Shown in pieces: positions 47,101 through 62,100 of a DNA stretch of 64,000 nucleotides; position 1 is the stretch's first letter; every line of letters starts with the position of its first letter. Source of the stretch: Sanderia malayensis (lineage: Eukaryota > Cnidaria > Scyphozoa > Semaeostomeae > Pelagiidae); assembly GCA_013076295.1 (NCBI GenBank), contig RQOL01000481.1:1-64000 (forward strand), written 5' to 3'. A program made the position numbers and the translations under genes. The notes under the pieces were generated by a model that worked only from the letters and a program-made list of their open reading frames with translations, was not told the DNA's origin and made no database searches.

Positions 47101-50100
47101 TCGATCGGGTGTCTCGCTTTGCTTAGCTGGGCTGTCACCAGCCAATGGGATCCATTGAAGGCCGGCATTTGCAGATTGCGATCGAATGGCTGACGACCTT
47201 GTTGAAACGTTTGTCGGCTCCGAAATGGGGCCTAAAGTAAATAAACCTCATCAGATAAAGACGTAGTCAGCAATCTTAAATAAAATAAATAAGTAACATC
47301 AATGAAGCTGATTGGTGTTATCGATATATCAAATTTGCTATAATGACTCTTATTCAATGTTGAGTTTGACAATGATGTTTCGATTCTAGCACGCTATTCC
47401 TTCGACATTTACTCGTCATTCGACCTTGACCTTCGATCTTCAAATTTTGACCTTTCTTTGACTTTCGAACTTTGACCATTCTGATCAGCCTGAGATTACT
47501 TTTACTTGCCTATCACAGCCTCGAGAGGTATAGGAAACCCATTGTCAATGTATACAAATGATGGCTATGTATTGTCTTATATTATCTTCTCTAAAAGGTG
47601 CATTTACTCAATTGGTAAATAATACGAATGACACATTTTTAGCAGGTAAAATTTATGGTTTCTAATGAGATACATACAGGTATACAGAACAAAACAGAAA
47701 CTTCACAAAAACTTTCGCGCTTCGAATAATGCCACGGCGTTTATTCAATTTTTAGTATTTAGACCGGGCGTCAATTATTAACAACTGATGAAAAAATATA
47801 TAATTAAAATGCTCGTCCAAAACAATACATATCCATACGAAGCTGTAATGTCTAAATAGATTACCTGTTTGCCCTGTAGCTCCTGAGCCAGTTTGCAGAA
47901 CTTTGACGGGGGCATCTGCATCAGATTCATTACTTGATTTTACACCGTAAATTGATTTAACCATTTGCTGATTAACAACCCGTGTCGGTGAAGATGGCTG
48001 CGAAGCTGACCTTTGTTGACCTTTGGCCTGTTGGTGCTGAAACTCCTGACCTCTGACCTGCGGCCTTTGACTCGTGATCTGACCTTGACTCCCGGGATTG
48101 GAACCACCTCGCCTTTCCATCGTTGGGGTTCCGGGCAGACTTCTCGAAACGACCGGATGAAAAGCGGACAGCGATTGACTTTGTCCGGGCACTTGCTGTC
48201 TAGGCAAGGTACAGTACGACGGTATCTGTACAGGCGGCGTCGATTGGCTCAGCTGCGAGTCGAAGCTCTGTATGCTCGATCGTGATTGGCTGAGGCTTTG
48301 CTGTGACAGGCTAAACGCAACCGAACCGCTGGTCCCTGATCTTGCGGAGCTATCTCGCTAGGAAAACAATTCGAAAGAAAACTTTACTATTTGTCCAATA
48401 CTCATACCCGAGGAGTTATGCACGTAAACTTCACTGAATATAGTAAACTAAACATTTCACCCTCGTATAATGAACTTCACTGTATATAGCAAACTAAACA
48501 TCTGGTCTCTTGTTGAACTTTTTCATAGTATACAATTCACCCTCATATAACAAACTTCACTGTTCACAAGAATGAAAACTTTATTATTTGTCCAATACTC
48601 ATACCCGATGATTGTTCTCAGTTTAATTTTTTCAATGTAATTATTTGTTAACAATCTATTACCCCCTGGCGACACTCGCATGATACATTGTTGTTGAATG
48701 AATTTCATTCAACAAACCGGGGAGGTCGTGTCTTACCTGCGCCAGTCTCCTTGGCGAGACTTTGTATCTCTCCAAAATGAACGTCGCATTTTGCGGGCAA
48801 CTTTTCAAAATATCAATAGCCTGCAAATAAAATCGTATACATAAAGTCAGCAAATCAACGTCACTTGGTATCAGATACTATATATTGTACGCAGTTACTT
48901 TTGAAGAAAAATCGCTACTAAAGTGACAACACGTTCAAGAACATTCAAGTTTAAAATTGTGCAAAACTATTAATATCAAGCCTCAACAGAAACTATCTGG
49001 TTCTTATAAAATAGAATTTATCTATGATCACGATAATACATTATATAACAGTAACAATAACAGCAAGAAAATATCTTGCTACGTCTACATGCAGTGTGTG
49101 GTTGGGGACAGGGGCGCAACTGGGGGGTGGGGGGGGGTCACACCCCGCTAAAGTTTTTAAAACCCGGTCCAAGTATGCTATTATGGTAGAATGCTTGATG
49201 CAAGTGTGTAAACATTTGATACAAGTATGTAAATATGCATCCAGTAAATAACATTTATTAGCTGCACCTGTAATTTTGAACATCCATCCAAACTTATTCC
49301 ATTTATTTCTGTAACTTTGTCGCCTGGAATTTGGGAAGATTTCGTTTATTCATAACTTGTAGAAGAGAACGTTATATTACAACGTTATATCATAACCTGT
49401 ATGTTGTATTACAATATGGTTTATAAAAGAGAAATTGCAGCTTTTGCAAGTTGCCATATTCTATAACATTAGAGAAATATATTACTCCCCAGTACAAAAC
49501 TTTCTATCTGGGTGAAACAGCATTGCTTAACTAAGGTTGGGTCATATTTTTTCAACAAATTTTCGACTTGAGGTAAGCTATGTTTGAGATAATCCACGAA
49601 AAAGCATTAATGTCTAAGTTTTCTTGTTTAGGCTTGTTACATCACATTATTCCTCTATTTAGAAACATTATAGGGAAACATTATATGATAATCAATTTTA
49701 CGCCAAGTTCGTAAACCAGAGATGAACATTCTTGGACTGGTGAAAAACTATTTTAACTTTTATGTAGAATAATATATCCACAATTATCAAGAACAAAGTT
49801 TATAAATATCCAATGGATATAAGTTAATAAATTAACAAATTCATGATAAATTTTTAAGTTTGTCTTACCAAGTTGAATTCTGCCATCAATTTCTGCCGAT
49901 CCACCGGGTAACATGGCTCTTATAAATATTCCACCAGCTTCTGGGCCACCCTTTAGAATAGAAAAGAAATTCAACATGATTAGGTTAATGCCGTCGCTAT
50001 CTTAGGGTTCCGGTGTTGGTTGGACTTACACACCAAAGGTCGTGGGGCTAAAATACCCATCTAGCCCCCAAAAGGTTGGCAGTAGTGTGGAATCATCGGT

Positions 50101-53100
50101 GAAGGAAGATAGCGGGAATCCCCGTTATAAATTTGTGTGCTCCCTCTCCCCTGGGGATAAAAACCCCTGGAAGGGTATGTGGCTGCGTCATTTGAGTGTG
50201 ATAATAAGTTACAGGGAAACATTTATACCAAGCCCATTTATGAGAAAAGTATCCCTCGAAACTTTACACTCACAAACACCCCTGCTCATGACATAATAAA
50301 CTTCTATTCTTATAATGACAATCACTGGACAAACAAACAGGAACGTATTTACAATGATGGGAGAAGTATCTCTCCAAATTTTGCACTTGAAAACCCTCCT
50401 GTTCATGACATGAGAAACCTTTATTTTTATTAACAAAGGCTTGTCTCAGCCTCAAATACTCTCAAAATGAAGTCATTGCACATGCGTATATCACTATTCA
50501 AACATAAATACTTCAGTACACATGCGCAATAACCTCATCGAGCAATCAAAACAAATCAAACGTACTGTTAGACTCAAACCGAAGCTCCCAGCAGCCTTTG
50601 CAAGATCAACCACCGTAAGAACCTGTAATGAAATTAAAATATATACATACACATTATCAAAGTGGTTTATGGATTCATAAATTTATTATCATGTTTATTT
50701 ATGGATTTATATATCATAATATATCATAATATCATGAAATTGCTTACTGTGTCCAGTGGAGGGACATCATAACCAACAGTACATCTTTCCAGATATAAAA
50801 CAACTTTATTCACAGAACTTTTCAACTTCTCCGACGCCTGAAAAGGAAATACACCCACATTATATAATATTTAACTTACTCTGACAAAGTCAAAGTCAGA
50901 GAAAGTTAAATTGTCCGTTGGCCTTAGTGAATATCAATAATTTTATTAATTCGCATACAGAAAAGATTGAAACTTGTTGTCATGACAATTTGAGTTTACA
51001 TCTATCCAAAAATGCTCAACTTCAAACGATAATAAAGCAATTTTAGATTCCCAAAATAGGACTCGGATTAAGAAACTCTTAGCAATTAAACCCTAAGTCA
51101 AATTAGCGCCAAAGCACAAAGCAAAATTGTAATGTCAAGTTAAGAAGCCATTATTAAGAAGCCTAAATGTTGATCAAGATCTCTCATAAAAACGTGTAGC
51201 TGTTTCATAATCTTATTGAAAAAATATCAAAAATATCTCATACCTGCTGTTTTGTCATTCCTTCGATTATTTTTCCATTTATAGCTGCTACCCTGTCGCC
51301 TGCAAGAAAACTCAATTTCTGAGCACAAGTCCCCCTGTATCTTAATCTATTTTATTGGCTTTAAGTGGCGCATAGAAGCAAAGAGACGGGGGTTACCTTT
51401 CTGGATTCTTCCATCATCTGAGGCAGATCCTCCTGACTGCAAAGATTTCACGAAAATTCCATCGACTTCTGGTCCGCCCTGAAATCAAAAGTAAGTGAAT
51501 ATCAACCGCACGTCTTCTAAAAGATCCGGCTGTCCGGAAAGTAGTAAACTTTGATTTGAATTCGTTTGACATGTAATCGGTGAGAGAACTCACTGATAAA
51601 TTCATTCCGAAACTATTATTCTTTTTCATTAATTCCAAAGTGAAGAAGTCCTGAAAATGAACATCAGTCAATTTAATTACTTTTCGTGTATAACGAACTT
51701 CACTGTATATAGCAAACTAAGCATCTGGTCCCTTGTTAAACTGCTTCATAGTATACAATTCACCCTCATATAACGAGCTTCACTGTATATAGCAAACTAA
51801 ACATCTGGTCCCTTGTTGAACTACTTCATAGTATACAATTAACCCTCATATAACGAACTTCACTGTATCAGCAAACTAAACATCTGGTGCCTTGTCAAAC
51901 TGCTTCATAGTATACAATTAACCCTCATATAACCAACTTCATTGTATATAGCAAACTAAGCATCTGGTCCCTTGTTGAACTGCTTCATATTATACAATTC
52001 ACCCTTATATAACGAACGTCACTGTATATAGCAAACTAAACATGTGGTCCCTTGTTGAACTTGTAGCAACAACAAATTGCGAATTAGTTATACTCACAGA
52101 TTCAGGAATAACAATTCCATCAAAAACTGCATTTCTTTCGAGCAATAAATTGATAACTTTGGATCTTTTCATCAAATCCATGGCCTAAGAAAACAAAATA
52201 CAACTGTATTAACCCCTGGACATAATGGGTCTTGCATTGATTACTAAATGACCGATGAAATTGCAAGGGGGGTAAAGTTGAATGGATTCGTGCAGATTAA
52301 ACAATTTCGGATAACTTAAACATTATCCCCCTGGCATTACTTCGATTCACATTGCTTGTCAACCGCTTGACTTGATGTTCCAGGAATTGTTATCCAATTA
52401 CATTCAAGGTCATTGTTCTTGAAAAACTTTCGACCCTGTTCAGTGCAGTGTTTACTTATAAAGTTGACATCCCCCATTTCTACTGCGTGCTAACTCTCAA
52501 ACATTCGCTTCTTCAAACGATTTTCCATTGCCCTGGTTTTTGGTACAGAGTGTTTCAGACATTTCCTATTTCGAACATTCGTTATATCTTGAACAAATTT
52601 TAATTTCCGTTTAAAAACTTGAGAAATTGGAAGTTTCAACTGTATTGTACTTCAAATTGTTATACAATAAGACAACTGAATATTTCAGGATTGAAGGCAT
52701 GGAATTTTTTAAATTACCTGATGCTTTGTAAGACCCTCAACACTGACTCCATTTATTTCAACAATCCTGTCACCTTGAAGAGAAATAAGATAGCTAACAG
52801 CTGTTTCTCAACAGAAATTACGATAAAATTACTACTCAAGAGAAGTTAGAATTGAAATTTTACGTTTAACTTTTCATACAAAGATTGGTTGAGGTATGAT
52901 AAGTTAAGTTAAGTAGTAAAGTTATTAAGAAATAAGGTTAAAAATGGATTGCAGCAATTGTGAGAATGCTTTTCATGAATAAAGGAAGATGGGTGGAAGA
53001 AAATTATTAATAAAAGAAGAAGTGAATACAAGAAGTAGATGAATTACTGTTAATAGTCGTAGAAAAATGAATATAAAGATGATGAATAAAGGAAGGGAGA

Positions 53101-56100
53101 AAATAAATGAATAAAAAAGGAATGTAAATGGATAAAAGATGAATTAAAAATGAAGATAAATAAATGAATAAAAGGAAGAAGATGAATGAAAGAAGATGAT
53201 GAATGAAGGAGGTAATGAATGAAAGAGGAAAATGATTGATTGATAAACTTAATTCACAGAGGATAAACATCGTTAACCTAACAACTAATCTTCCTCAGGG
53301 TCCTCTTGAATTTTAAATGAACATCAATAAAGAAAGAACGAATAAGATATAACGAGGAGGAGGAGAAAGTGTGGAAGAAGATGAACCGAGAAAGAAGATG
53401 AACCGAGAAAGAAGATGAACCGAGAAAGAAGATGAACCAAGAAAAAAGATGAGAGAATACCTCTGGATATTCGATCTGATTGTTCTGCTTGACTTTCTGG
53501 CATGATCCCTTTGATAAATATACCTCCCATTTCAATGCCACCCTAAAAACAAAACATGATAAAAGATTAATAAAGTATCAAATTGTAATAGAATATGCAG
53601 GTCAAAGATTATCAGATGTTAAATAACTAGAAAGAGAATAAGATGATATATAGGTAAGGAATAAAGACTTGCAATTTCAAACTTACAGTTAATGTTATTC
53701 CTAAGCCTGCATCTCCACGTCTTAGTTCGACACTGAAAAGGTCCTACAATGAAAATAGAATGGTTGTATTTATTAATGCCAAGTGGCGTAGATAGAGGGG
53801 GGTCAGGGAGGGGGTGAAAAACCCCCCTGTAGAGCTAAACTGCCATTTTGTCGGAAAATTGCTGACCTTGTCGGAAAACAAATATCCTCTGTTTACGTTC
53901 AGTTCAAGCTAATTTCCTTATCTTATATTCATAGTGTTGAAGAAACAAAAATGCTTATTAAATTTTTGTCGGAAAATCTGAATTTCTCGCCGCCCTCCCC
54001 CCTATAAAATTTCCTATCTACGCCATTGGCCAACGGTGAGCTGATAAGCAATGGGGGAAGTGATCGACTTTGGGGTAGGGGCATGTGGAGAGGGGGGTGT
54101 GTTACCCCATCCATTGACGGCATGTCTTCGACGCTGCGGAGTCTTTCAACCATCAGGAGAATGCTCTTGGGTGATTTTTTGAAGATTTCGTCGCACTGAA
54201 AGAAAATTGATTGAATTAAACTTGGATTGTGTTGGGCTGTGATTAATGTAATAGAATAATTTAACGAATAAAAATCAGTTACTTTGAAGATTGTTGCAAA
54301 GTTTCGGGCTTGAACCGTTATCAACTCATCAATATAGTTACACACGCAACTTGGATATATTGTATTGTGATGAATGTGTTTGCAATAATGAAATGGTTCA
54401 AGGGGGTGGAAGGAGACGGGGAAATTAATGAAATTTAGTTGATAAGTAAGCTAAAAAGAGAAGATTGAAAAAGATTAATAGAGGAAAGTGTTGTGGGAAA
54501 TTCCTTGTGCGCACGCGCGGCTAACTGACTCATCGAACTTCTTACTGTGATGACCTTCCACATGATCTAATGACTAACCCTTATATTACTAATTATGTTT
54601 TGATTGGATAAAATAGAGACATTTGTAACGATCTGATTGGTTTGTAGTTTAGAGAATATTACTCATTTCCTACTAAGCACGTTGAAATAATTATGAAATT
54701 TATGTATTGTTCAGTTGCGTTTTGGAGATAGAATTGAAGTGGACATGAGTGTACACTTTTGAAAAAGCTGAATTCTATTGATCAGTGTGTTTCTTCTTGC
54801 GAAATTTCTGTTCAAGCTAACAACTAGCAAATCGGAGTTAAGTTCTCCGACAAGTGTTAGTGAAGAGGGAAGTTGAATTAAAGAGGAAGTCGGATAATGG
54901 AAATTGATGGATAAAGAAGTTGGATAAAGGAAAAAGATTAGAAAAGGAAGAAAACTGATAGAGGAGGAAGATGTATAAAAAAAGAAAGATCGAGAAAAGG
55001 GCGCTAAATAAAAGAAGAGGATTGATAAGAAATTAATGATTAAAAAAAGAGAAAAATAAAGAACAAAAAGGAACAATAATAATTAATGAGAGAGGAAAGC
55101 GAAAAACAAAAGAAAATGAAAAGAAGATGAATAGAATATATGAATATCGTACTTGTGGTTTTGAGAAACCATCCATAGAAATGCCATTCATTTCGACAAT
55201 TTTATCTCCTACAAAATTAAAACAAAACATTTCTTTCAGAGTCCACCCGTAATAAACAACGCAGTGTGTTGAAATTAACTGGTTAGTCTAAAGTGTTTCA
55301 GGGGGTATAATGTTCACGACAAATACCTCTGCATATTTTGCCATCAGAAGCTCCGCCTTGCAGTACGTACTTCACGTAAATACCACCGAGTTCTGCTCCC
55401 CCCTGCGAGAAAATAAACCCAGTTTAAAAATGTTGTGTATAAACGCAAAGATCGGGGGGTAAAATGGGGAATATTTTGTCGTGAAATTCTTACCGTCACG
55501 CATAGGCCGAAGCTATCGTTTTTCTTTTGAAGTTCCACTGCCACACAATCCTGCAAATTATTGTGAAATAATTAATATTGAGTATTGTATGGTACTCCTT
55601 TAACAACTCAAGCAACTCTCTCCACTTTGACTCGATTCTGATCAGCATAGAAGACTCCTTTAACAACTCAAACAACTGTTCCTTCTTTGACTCGATTCTG
55701 ATCAGCATAGAAGACTCCTTCAACAACTTAAACAACTGTCTCTACTTTGACTCGATTCTGATCAACATAGAAGACTCCTTCAACAACTCAAACAACTGTC
55801 TCTACTTTGACTCGATTCTGATCAACATAGAAGACTCCTTCAACAACTCAAACAACTCTCTCCACTTTGACTCGATTCTGATCAGCATAGAAGACTCCTT
55901 TAACAACTCAAACAACTGTTCCTTCTTTGACTCGATTCTGGTCAGCATAGAAGACTCCTTCAACAACTCAAACAACTGTCTTTACGTTTATATCTCCTTA
56001 ACATAAAACTATGAAATATATCGCAAAATTACACTAGCAAAAGTTGGCTCAGTAAATACGAACTTCTTTGGGTACGGTCAGTTATAATTTCAAAACCTAA

Positions 56101-59100
56101 GTGCGCATGTACGATAGCTCTATCGTAGTGGAGGTTAGAGACAACAACTAATTTTCACATTAGGGATTGATAAAATAGGGACTGATGAATAAATAAGTAG
56201 CATAAAAAGGTAATAAACATAAAGAAAACAACAATGCATAAAATATAAAGCTCACCCCATCAAAACTCGACATTTGCGAGGAAAGTTGTCTGAACTGGTA
56301 GCCATATCTCTCAAAGATCAAAGTCGCCATGCCAACCGAAGACTTTAGCATTTCTACGGCCTGCAAATGAATCAAATTAATCCCCCTGAAATTTGTCATC
56401 TTGGATTGTTTACGAATGGGCGATGCAAGTAATGCACGGGGGTAAAAATTCTGCGGTTTGCGGTTGGCAATTCCCAGTTTTCAGACATCAATCACTGTCA
56501 ATTTCAGTCGGGTATTATCCAATCACAAATATTAAACAACTTTTGTGTCTAAAATGTTTTGACCACTTGAAAATTGCCTGGATATGTATTGTTCTAAGGT
56601 GTTTGAGGTTTCTCGTTAGTTTGAAACAATTTTCACTGCCCCAATGAGTCCCAAAATCTCAATTTTACGTCCTCCATTGTTCCTAGTGAAGTCAAGGAAA
56701 AATTAAATCCCTTACGTCATGCTTGCTATATCCATCCATTCGTCTGCCGTTTATCTCCACCAATCGGTCACCTGAAAATAACGGACGTAAGATACTTCAT
56801 ACTTGCGCTTAGACCTTCATTATGCGGATGGAAGTTCGTTACAAGTAAGTAAGAAGTAAATGATGTCATATCATATGGAAATTTGCAAAAACGCACATAA
56901 TTCAAATAGGTATCGAGAAAATTGCTTTATTTATTCCAAGGGGCGTTTATTAAACTCCAGCAATACTGTATGCAACATAGCATACCGTGATAGTATGATA
57001 GTCTTAGGCATGAAGTAGATGACGTAGGCAATAACGAAGCATGAATACAGGTACAAAGTGGCACGTGTAAGCGAAAGATTAAGAACTGATTGGATGAATG
57101 TGGGTACCTTTTTGTATTCGACCGTCCTGCGCAGCGGCACCGCCTGCCTGCAGCGCTTTGACAAATATCCCAGCTACCTCAGGACCACCCTGAAATATGC
57201 AAGAGAACAGCATGTAGAAAAATATCATAAATTTGCATTATTATCATATATAACATGTGAAGTTGGCTCTGGTCTTTGATAATAATTATCGTCTTACTTC
57301 AGGTCAAATAGCTTTGGGTCTTTGCTGTCCCAAATAATGTCATATCTCAGAATCAGGTAAAGAAACCTGGGGTTTTAAGTGAACTTAATTCAAGCAAATG
57401 ATAAAGCAATTTACCGTGAATCCAAGTCCAAAACTGCCTTTGATTTTTGGTAAGTCGACAACAAATACCTCAGGCTGAAAATGAAACATAAAATCCTTCA
57501 ACAACTCAAACAACTATCTCTACTTTCTTGTTTCTAAAAGCAACATAGGCGTATTACATTACCCCCTGAATAAATTCAAACCCAAATATCAATACAGCAG
57601 CAATGTCAATAAACGACGGGGGTTTCTACCTGCATTGACTGACGCTTTCCGTGCTGACTTGGCATCAATTGATTGTTATCAAATCTCTGTTGTTGTTGTT
57701 GTTGTTGAAATTGTTGTTGTTGTTGCTGCGGTTGTTGTTGTTGCTGTGGTGGTGGTCTTGATTGTCTGACGTCATTTCGGTCGTAATCGTAATCCATTTG
57801 GCTGTTGTTGTTGTTGTTGTTGCTACCGTGATTCATTGCGATATCTTGCATGGACAAAGCGAGGCCGCGAATTCCGTTCGGCTGTTGTCTGAGAAAGAAA
57901 TAACGAGAACGCGTTTAACCCCCCGTCTTCACAAGTGCTTCAACTAGGATATCAATTGATCAGACACTTGTTTTCAGGGGGTTCATATCACTCACAGCTA
58001 CACAAAGCTGCATAACTATGCGTGTCGTGTAGCTACATGTTGTATGTCGAAATGATATATTTCCAGGAGGTAAAGTGTCTGACTATGTTTTCTCATACTG
58101 TCACCCCTAAAAGGTCCATTTAGTCCCTTGATAAACCATACGAAATTATACATTTCCAAGGGGTAAAGTGTATGACTATATTCTCTCATATTGCACCCCC
58201 GAAAGGTCTATTTAGTCCCTTGATGAACAATACGAAATGATATATTTCCAAAAGGTAAAGTGTCTGACTATGTTGCTTTATGCTATCACCCCTGGAAGGT
58301 TAATTTAGTCCATTGATAAACAATGTCAATTGATCGATTTCTACAAAGTTGTTTTGAATTTCCAACTAATTTCAAACTGATTGACAGCACATCTTGAGAA
58401 ATCAATTACGGATAGTTGTAAATTACTTTGAAATATACATGCAAAATTGTCAACCAGAATTGTCTATTTTGCTCGCTGATGAAGAATAGTTTGGGAAAGC
58501 CCGAAGCATCGGATCGAAATGTTTCCGAGAACAATGGACCCGGCTCTGATTGGCTAGCATAAAGAAAACGTCGTCAGCAATGGAAAATTATATTTTCCAA
58601 AGAAGATTAGATTTTTGCAAATTTTGCAAAAGCAAAAAAGAGAAAACAGATATCGCGAAATGAAATATTGCTATATTTACCCTGATAAATATAACTTGAA
58701 ATTAATTTTCATGATATTACGTCAATACATTTGCTGATTGTGGTGCCTACTTTTTAAGGAAACAGTGAATATTTTACATTGTTAAATCTTGAAAATTGTG
58801 ACAAAAATTTGAAAGCAAAATGCTTAATATGGCTAAATATAAATGAAAAAATATACATGCTATGCAAAAATTATATTAATGAAATGCCTTCAGTTATTTT
58901 ATTTGTTCTATATAGTCTGAAATACATTACAAATATGTGATATTTCGTTTGATTTGTTTTAGGCCAAGAAATTTCGGCAAAGCTGCAGGCAATACAGCAT
59001 TATAATAAATTGTTTCATTTTGCAAGTTCAAAGAAATTATAAGTCCTAATGCACAAATGATTTCGCCATAGATAAATAAATTAATATTGTCAATGGCAAA

Positions 59101-62100
59101 TTCAAATATCAGTCTGGATGTTAAGCGGTAACGGGCACGCTCTCTGCTTTGCTACTCTCAGACTGAGAGTCGGATTCGGTTAAGGAGACCATTCGACGCA
59201 ACAAAGCACCCAGTGAAGACGAACTAAATCAAAACAGAGAAACGTGCCGTTACTAAAACGCACTTACACCCGTCCAGTCGATTCAAAATCGTTATTAATC
59301 AATGTGTGCACCTGTTATCGCACGGGGGTATGCTACGTGTGTTTTCAATTGTGTTTTGAAGGCGTTAGGTCGGTTTTAAGGCATTAATTTGCAAACAGTT
59401 GCAAAAGTGGTTGATGAATTTAATTGATTTAAAGTACATGGCACAGTTCGACACTTTAAATACTTGAAATTTCTCATTTCACATTGTGTATCGTATTGTT
59501 ATGGACAGAGAACGTGTCTTAAACAAAATCACTAATTCGCCAGGTAAAAACATCGAAATATTCAATTCAGAAACCCATGAACCGAGTTAAAAAGTTTGAG
59601 TGAAGGATGAACAGAGAGAACAATAGATTAGGTGAAATCAACCAATCAACAATCAAAGAAAACAATACCTTCTATTCTTTGTGTATCCAGTGGGCAATGA
59701 TTTGATCGAATCAGATCGGTGCATTCCATTTTCGATTGTTTGTGACGGAATTTGATTGTCAGGTGGCATGCATTTCTCAACAATTAATCTCACAGGGGAC
59801 ACAGAGTTGCGAATTACGTCCAATGCCTAGAATTCCAATCGTGAAAATATGATCAGCTACAGTTGTAGAAGAGGATAACAGTAAAATTCTGATGTAGCAA
59901 ACTTCTCAGTAAACAAATGCATGCATGGGGTAGGTTTATCTCAAGTGAGTTTGTCAAGCGAAATGTAAATTGTATACTATGAAGCAGTTCAACCAGGGAC
60001 CAGATGTTTAGTTTGCTATATACAGTGAAATTCATTATATGAGGGTGAATTGTATACTATGAAGCAGTTCAACAAGGGACCAGATGTTTAGTTTGCTATA
60101 TACAGTGAAGTTTGTTATATGAGTGTGAATTGTATACTATGAAGCAGTTCAACAAGGGACCAGATGTTTGGGTTACTATAGAGAGTTAAGTTCGTTATAC
60201 GAGTGCGAATTGCATAGTACTATGAAGCAGTTCAACAAGGGATCAGGTGTCTAGCTTTCTGTATACAGTGAAGCTCGTTATCCAAAGATTAAATTCAAAT
60301 TCTCATAAATCCGATGCATAATACATTCTAAGTTGCGATTATTCAATTACCTTTGGTCTTGTGGCAGTTTCTAAGCTGACATTATTTATAGCCACAATTC
60401 TATCTCCTATAAATAAAAAGGAGGCCTGCAATTATGCAAGTTGTTTTACATACGTTCATTGTGAAACATTACTAAAAGATCGTATGCAAGCCTGATTTCA
60501 TAAAAAAAGTTGACTTGACAAAGAGGACGGAGAGGATACTGGAACAAAGAGGGTAGGTTAATAGAGAGGGTGGTTTGACAAAGAGGGTGGTTTGACAGAG
60601 AGAGTGGTTTGACAAAGAGGGTGGTTTGACAGAGAGGGTGGTTTGACAGAGAGGGTGGTTTAATAGAGAAGGTGGTTTGACAGAGAAGGTGTTAAATAAA
60701 GAACATGGTTAAAAAAAGATAACTTTATAGATAGATGGGTTATCCATTAAAGGCAACGCATTAAATTAGATTTTGGCTGAGAAATTGATTAAACAGCAAC
60801 TTACCGACTTCTAGCCGACCATCCATTGCAGCAGGACCATTCATGTTCAAAGATTTAATGAATATTCCACCCAACTCGTGACCACCCTATGAAGAAATAA
60901 AATCATATAAATCAACTGTTTGATAGCCAGCTTAGTTGTACGTTATCAAGTGAGGATCCTAATGTAACAGTCTTTCGAGGAGAAGAAGATACTTTGTCAT
61001 ATGAGGACGTTTAGTGTTTACAAGTGTTCAGTTGTTAATTACCGTAAATCCTCGAATTGGGCCCCCTCGAATAAGCCTCCACCCCTAACATGCTGATATT
61101 TGCGTACAGCGAGTTCGAGAAAATTTTTTTTTTCTAACCGTTTTTTCACCAATATCTGAGCATTCTTCTGTTTATATGTGTATGCAAAATACTTTGCTGG
61201 AGCAACTAAACCATTTCCCGTTTATTTTCTCAGTAACAACATCAAATTTTGTGCCATATTTCAGATAGCTTTATAAGCCCCCCCCCTCTCCTCGAATAAG
61301 CCCCCTCTGAAAATGTCAAAAATAAATAAGCCCCCAGGGGGCTAATTCGAGGATTTACGGTAGTGAACAATAGAGAACAATAGACCCGGCTCAGATTGGT
61401 TAGCATAAAGCAATAGAAACAATAAAAAACAAAAGCTCTTGGGATACTTGTAAAATTACAAAAACAGTGTATTACACTGTTTTTGTAATTTGTAAAAAAG
61501 TCCCTAAAAAGGAAACTTGCCAGTTTAACTGGCAAGTTTCCTTTTTAGGGACTTTTTTCAGAATCCCCCCAACTCCCCCAAAAATTCCCTCAAGCTGACC
61601 CCTGTGATCACCACGCAAGAATAATGTTGTCTATGTCCTGTAAGATTGTCTTTCGAGACAACATTGCATGAAAGGAGGGGATGACGGATGCGTTCAAAAC
61701 TTGCAAAAATTGCAAGCGTCCCAAAGTGTCCCAAAGTGTCTCAATGCGTCTCAAAACGTTTGTCCCTTATTGTTGTTGGAATTCTGTGCACCAGTACCAC
61801 AGCTTTACAGCAGCATAGTATAAGCAGCGTTTAAACTAAAGTCTTAAGTTTACGTTTTGTCTAGTCAACATACAACAAGCCACTTACTGTGATACTGAAT
61901 CCGAGGCCTTCCTGCTTCTTCGAGAGTCCGACAGACAAAAAATTCTACAACGAAATTAATGTGATAATAGATCTGAAAATTACATGCACAACTTAATAAA
62001 AACTAGACTAATTAATCATTATAAATTTGATTAGGTATAATGATGTGATGAACCATAATCAGCTATTGCTATATGAAATTATAATTTATAATTATTGCTA

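Noticed and set aside
55578..56006. 142-codon frame with a 20-residue repeat
   Set aside because: It is open only because the 60-bp tandem repeat is a multiple of three; it lies in an intron, antisense to the PDZ gene.
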